Assembly (NCBI RefSeq): GCF_032854445.1
Contig: NW_027018262.1
Span: 1 to 50,195 of the forward strand
Length of the DNA: 50,195 nucleotides
Source: Liolophura sinensis
Taxonomy: Eukaryota > Mollusca > Polyplacophora > Chitonida > Chitonidae
Reading direction: 5' to 3'
Positions 47,490 to 50,195 of this stretch are shown piece by piece. The position numbers and the translations under genes are program-made. The stretch's first letter is position 1. Every line of letters begins with the position of its first letter. Below the pieces are notes generated by a model. It was not told the DNA's origin, made no database searches, and saw nothing but the letters and a program-made list of their open reading frames with translations.

Positions 47490-50195
47490 GCGACAATTGA
47501 ATAAACATTTATGTCATAATCACGTGCACAGCAACGGCTCTTACTCCATGGAAACCAGGGAAATTGGCAATTTTTCAACAGCTGCCGATACCTGGCCCAA
47601 TTCCGCATCTTTTGGCACCTTATAAATGTGGGTCAGTGTTTAGTTGTACTTTTTACAGCAGACTGTATCAAGTACCTTGTGTTTTTCACGTACAAATGGT
47701 GTGGTTTTTCTACACGTAGATAAAGACATTGAGATTGTCTTGGAGTAAGACAATTGCTGGGTGAGTTAAATGGGCTTAGCCCAAAGATTTGAAGTCTTCT
47801 GGGCTACCGAAGGGCACATAATTTATAGTCAAAAGTTTAATAACTTAGAAGTAAGACAATTGCTGGGTGAGTTAAATGGGCTTGGCCCAAAGATTTGACG
47901 TCTTCTGGACCACCGAAGGGCACATAACTTATAGTCAAAAGTTGAATATAGTAATGACCAGTCGCGATTGTACAGAGTACAGTGTAGCCGATTTCAATTA
48001 ACAAAAAGACCAGGTAAAAATGCAAAAGTGCGAAAACTGTTCCAGTGCTGCTGGTAAGAGGCTAATCCGACGTATTTTGTGACGAGAAATCGAATGGTGC
48101 AAACCGCCTTGCTCTCCGACCAATACTTTTGCCTGTAGCGACAATTGAATGATCATTTATGTCATAATCACGTGCCCAGCAACGGCTCTTACTCCATGGA
48201 AACCAGGGATATTTGCAATTTTTCAACAGCTGCCGATGCCTGGCTCAATTCGGCATCTTTTGGCAGCTTACTGAAGTGGGTCAGTGTTCAGTTGTACTTT
48301 TTACAGCAGACTGTATCAAGTACCTTGTGTTTCTCACGTACAAATGGTGTGGTTTTTCTACACGTAGATAAAGACATTGAGATTGTCTTGCACTTAGAAG
48401 TAAGACAATTGCTGGGTGAGTTAAATGGGCTTAGCCCAAAGAATTGACGTCTTGTGGGCTACCGAAGGGCACATAACTTATAGTCAAAAGTTGAATATAG
48501 TAATGACCAGTCGCGATTGTACAGAGTACTGTGTAGCCGATTTCAATTAACAAAAAGACCAGGCAAAAATGCAAAAGTGGAAAAACTGTTCCAGTGCTGC
48601 TGGTAAGAGGCTAATCCTACGTATTTTGTGACGAGAAATCGAATGGTGCAAAAAGCGTTGCTCTCCGACCAATACGTTTGGCTGTAGCGACAATTGAATG
48701 ATCATTAATGTCATAATCACGTGCACAGCAACGGCTCTTACTCCATGGAAACCAGGGATATTTGCAATTTTTTAACAGCTGCCGATGCCTGGCCCAATTC
48801 CGCACCTTTTGGCACCTTATAAATGTGGGTCAGTGTTTAGTTGTACTTTTTACAGCAGACTGTATCAAGTACCTTGTGTTTTTCACGTACAATTGGTGTG
48901 GTTTTTCTACACGTAGATAAAGACATTGAGATTGTCTTGCACTTAGAAGTAAGACAATTGCTGGGTGAGTTAAATGGGCTTGAGCCCAAAGATTTGACGT
49001 CTTCTGGGCTACCGAAGGGCACATAACTTATAGTCAAAAGTTGAATATAGTAATGACCAGTCGCGATTGTACAGAGTACAGTGTAGCCGATTTCAATTAA
49101 CAAAAAGACCAGGCAAAAATGCAAAAGTGCAAAAACTGTTCCAGTGCTGCTGGTAAGAGGCTAATCCGACGTATTTTGTGACGAGAAATCGAATGGTGCA
49201 AACCGCGTTGCTCTCCGACCAATACTTTTGCCTGTAGCGACAATTGAATAAACATTTATGTCATAATCACGTGCACAGCAACGGCTCTTACTCCATGGAA
49301 ACCAGGGAAATTGGCAATTTTTCAACAGCTGCCGATACCTGGCCCAATTCCGCATCTTTTGGCACCTTATAAATGTGGGTCAGTGTTCAGTTGTACTTTT
49401 TACAGCAGACTGTATCAAGTACCTTGTGTTTTTCACGTACAAATGTTGTGGTTTTTCTACACGTAGATAAAGACATTGAGATTGTCTTAGACTTAGAAGT
49501 AAGACAATTGCTGGGTGAGTTGAATGGGCTTGGCCCAAAGATTTCAGGTCTTCTGGGCTACCGAAGGGCACATAACTTATAGTCAAAAGTTGAATATAGT
49601 AATGACCAGTCGCGATTGTACAGAGTACAGTGTAGCCGATTTCAATTAACAAAAAGACCAGGTAAAAATGCAAAAGTGGAAAAACTGTTCCAGTGCTGCT
49701 GGTAAGAGGCTAATCCGACGTATTTTGTGACGAGAAATCGAGTGGTGCAAACCGCGTTGCTCTCCGACCAATACGTTTGCCTGTAGCGACAATTGAATGA
49801 TCATTTATGTCATAATCACGTGCCCAGCAACGGCTCTTACTCCATGGAAACCAGGGAAATTGGCAATTTTTCAACAGCTGCCGATGCCTGGCTCAATTCC
49901 GCATCTTTTGGCACCTTATTCATGTGGGTCTGTGGTCAGTTGTACTTTTTACAGCAGACTGTATCAAGTACCTTGTGTTTTTCTCGTACAAATGGTGTGG
50001 TTTTTCTACACGTAGATAAAGACATTGAGATTGTCTTGCACTTAGAAGTAAGACAATTGCTGGGTGAGTTAAATGGGCTTGGCCCAAAGATTTCAGGTCT
50101 TCTGGGCTACCGAAGGCACATAACTTATAGTCAAAAGTTGAATATAGTAATGACCAGTCGCGATTGTACAGAGTACGTGTAGCCGATTTCAATTA
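47490..50195 (+). repeat. Terminal higher-order repeat, copy 2 (runs off the window)
   Basis: Starts and classes: 47497 K (+99), 48145 L, 48694 K, 49244 K-type head with F-like tail, 49793 F (incomplete). It is almost identical to copy 1. The offset rises to 2845 bp after an extra base in GGCTTGAGCCC near 48979 (GGCTGAGCCC in copy 1). In the last 100 bases two G residues are missing relative to copy 1 (CGAAGGCACA near 50115 and GAGTACGTGTAG near 50175). Confidence 0.9.
47744..47842 (+). repeat. 99-bp partial duplication (third occurrence)
   Basis: The joints and the TTTGAAGTC and CTGGACCACCG variants are the same as at 44900-44998, exactly 2844 bp upstream. There is one visible change (CATAATTTATAG for CATAACTTATAG). 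It was copied as part of the terminal five-monomer higher-order repeat. Confidence 0.9.

Larger units (their letters stand above)
1..50195 (+). repeat. Tandem satellite DNA array, 549-bp monomer, about 91 copies
   Basis: The same sequence recurs head to tail, always in the same orientation, with a start-to-start distance of 549 bp in most cases. Runs of exactly 549 bp include 27 consecutive intervals from 9951 to 24774, 16 from 27530 to 36314 and 8 from 39061 to 43453. Every stretch of 300 bases or more is monomer sequence; no unique DNA, gene or transposon interrupts it. Copies differ mainly at a limited set of linked positions that define classes L, L*, F, K and N, and copies in equivalent higher-order positions are nearly identical. 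This is the pattern expected when unequal exchange or amplification homogenises a satellite. Genomic location and host are inferred only as eukaryotic heterochromatin. I do not recognise the monomer as a named satellite. Confidence 0.98.

Noticed and set aside
3129-49673. Minus-strand frames of about 62-139 codons with hydrophobic N-termini
   Set aside because: Many begin at TTG, they overlap the plus-strand frames, and they change end points with each indel or class variant. The hydrophobic start comes from the A-rich CAGGCAAAAATGCAAAAG segment read in reverse.
364-50182. Dozens of plus-strand frames of 60-129 codons as protein-coding genes
   Set aside because: They are the same satellite segment repeated. 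Most longer ones start at TTG, overlapping frames are equally open, and stops are fixed in whole monomer classes. No domain is recognisable.
1-50195. CRISPR array or clustered short direct repeats
   Set aside because: The repeat unit is the whole 549-bp monomer with no unique spacers. There are no short repeats with variable spacers and no cas genes.

Overview
The whole window is one tandem satellite array. From base 1 to base 50195 a single monomer of 549 bp (about 43% G+C, hand-counted in one copy) repeats head to tail in one orientation. I place 90 monomer starts plus a leading partial copy. No unique flank, conventional gene, rRNA, tRNA, CRISPR array or recognisable transposon is visible. 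The only sequence I cannot align to the monomer is a 59-nt stretch at 44381-44439 that ends in a run of 41 G. Such an array fits a eukaryotic nuclear genome (centromeric, pericentromeric, subtelomeric or other heterochromatin). I cannot name the species, and I do not recognise the monomer.

Monomers are phased here on the TTG of the CAATTGAATGATC segment. Five sequence classes are defined by the stretch about 120-150 bp after that start. L has TTACTGAAGTGGGTCAG. L* is the same with GTGAGTCAG. F has TTATTCATGTGGGTCTG. K has TTATAAATGTGGGTCAG; K-prime is a K variant with GGGTCTG. N has TTATAACTGTGGGTCTG. Class order gives the layout. 1-4765 is a mixed block rich in 1-bp indels. 4766-10465 holds a five-monomer segment duplicated at 2988 bp spacing, with a 242-bp partial monomer at the joint. 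10500-25067 is a higher-order array of a nominal 9-mer (L* K N L* K-prime F L K N, 4941 bp) in copies of 8, 9, 7 and 3 monomers. A sharp recombination joint lies at 25067/25068. 25333-38510 is mostly alternating L and F, a 1098-bp dimer, and the first 2.87 kb after the joint recurs 10,432 bp later. 38511-42903 is mixed. 42904-50195 is a younger region with 99-bp partial copies, the poly(G) patch, and a 2844-bp five-monomer unit in tandem that runs off the end.

Open frames of up to about 112 codons recur on the plus strand. They usually need a TTG start and are broken in whole monomer classes, so I treat them as by-products of the repeat. The main interest is structural: exact monomer length over long runs, nested higher-order repeats, three kinds of rearrangement joint readable to the base, the G-run, and several short dyads and splice-like signals carried by nearly every monomer. 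Clustered single-base indels in the first 4 kb and the last 100 bp suggest poorer consensus quality there.
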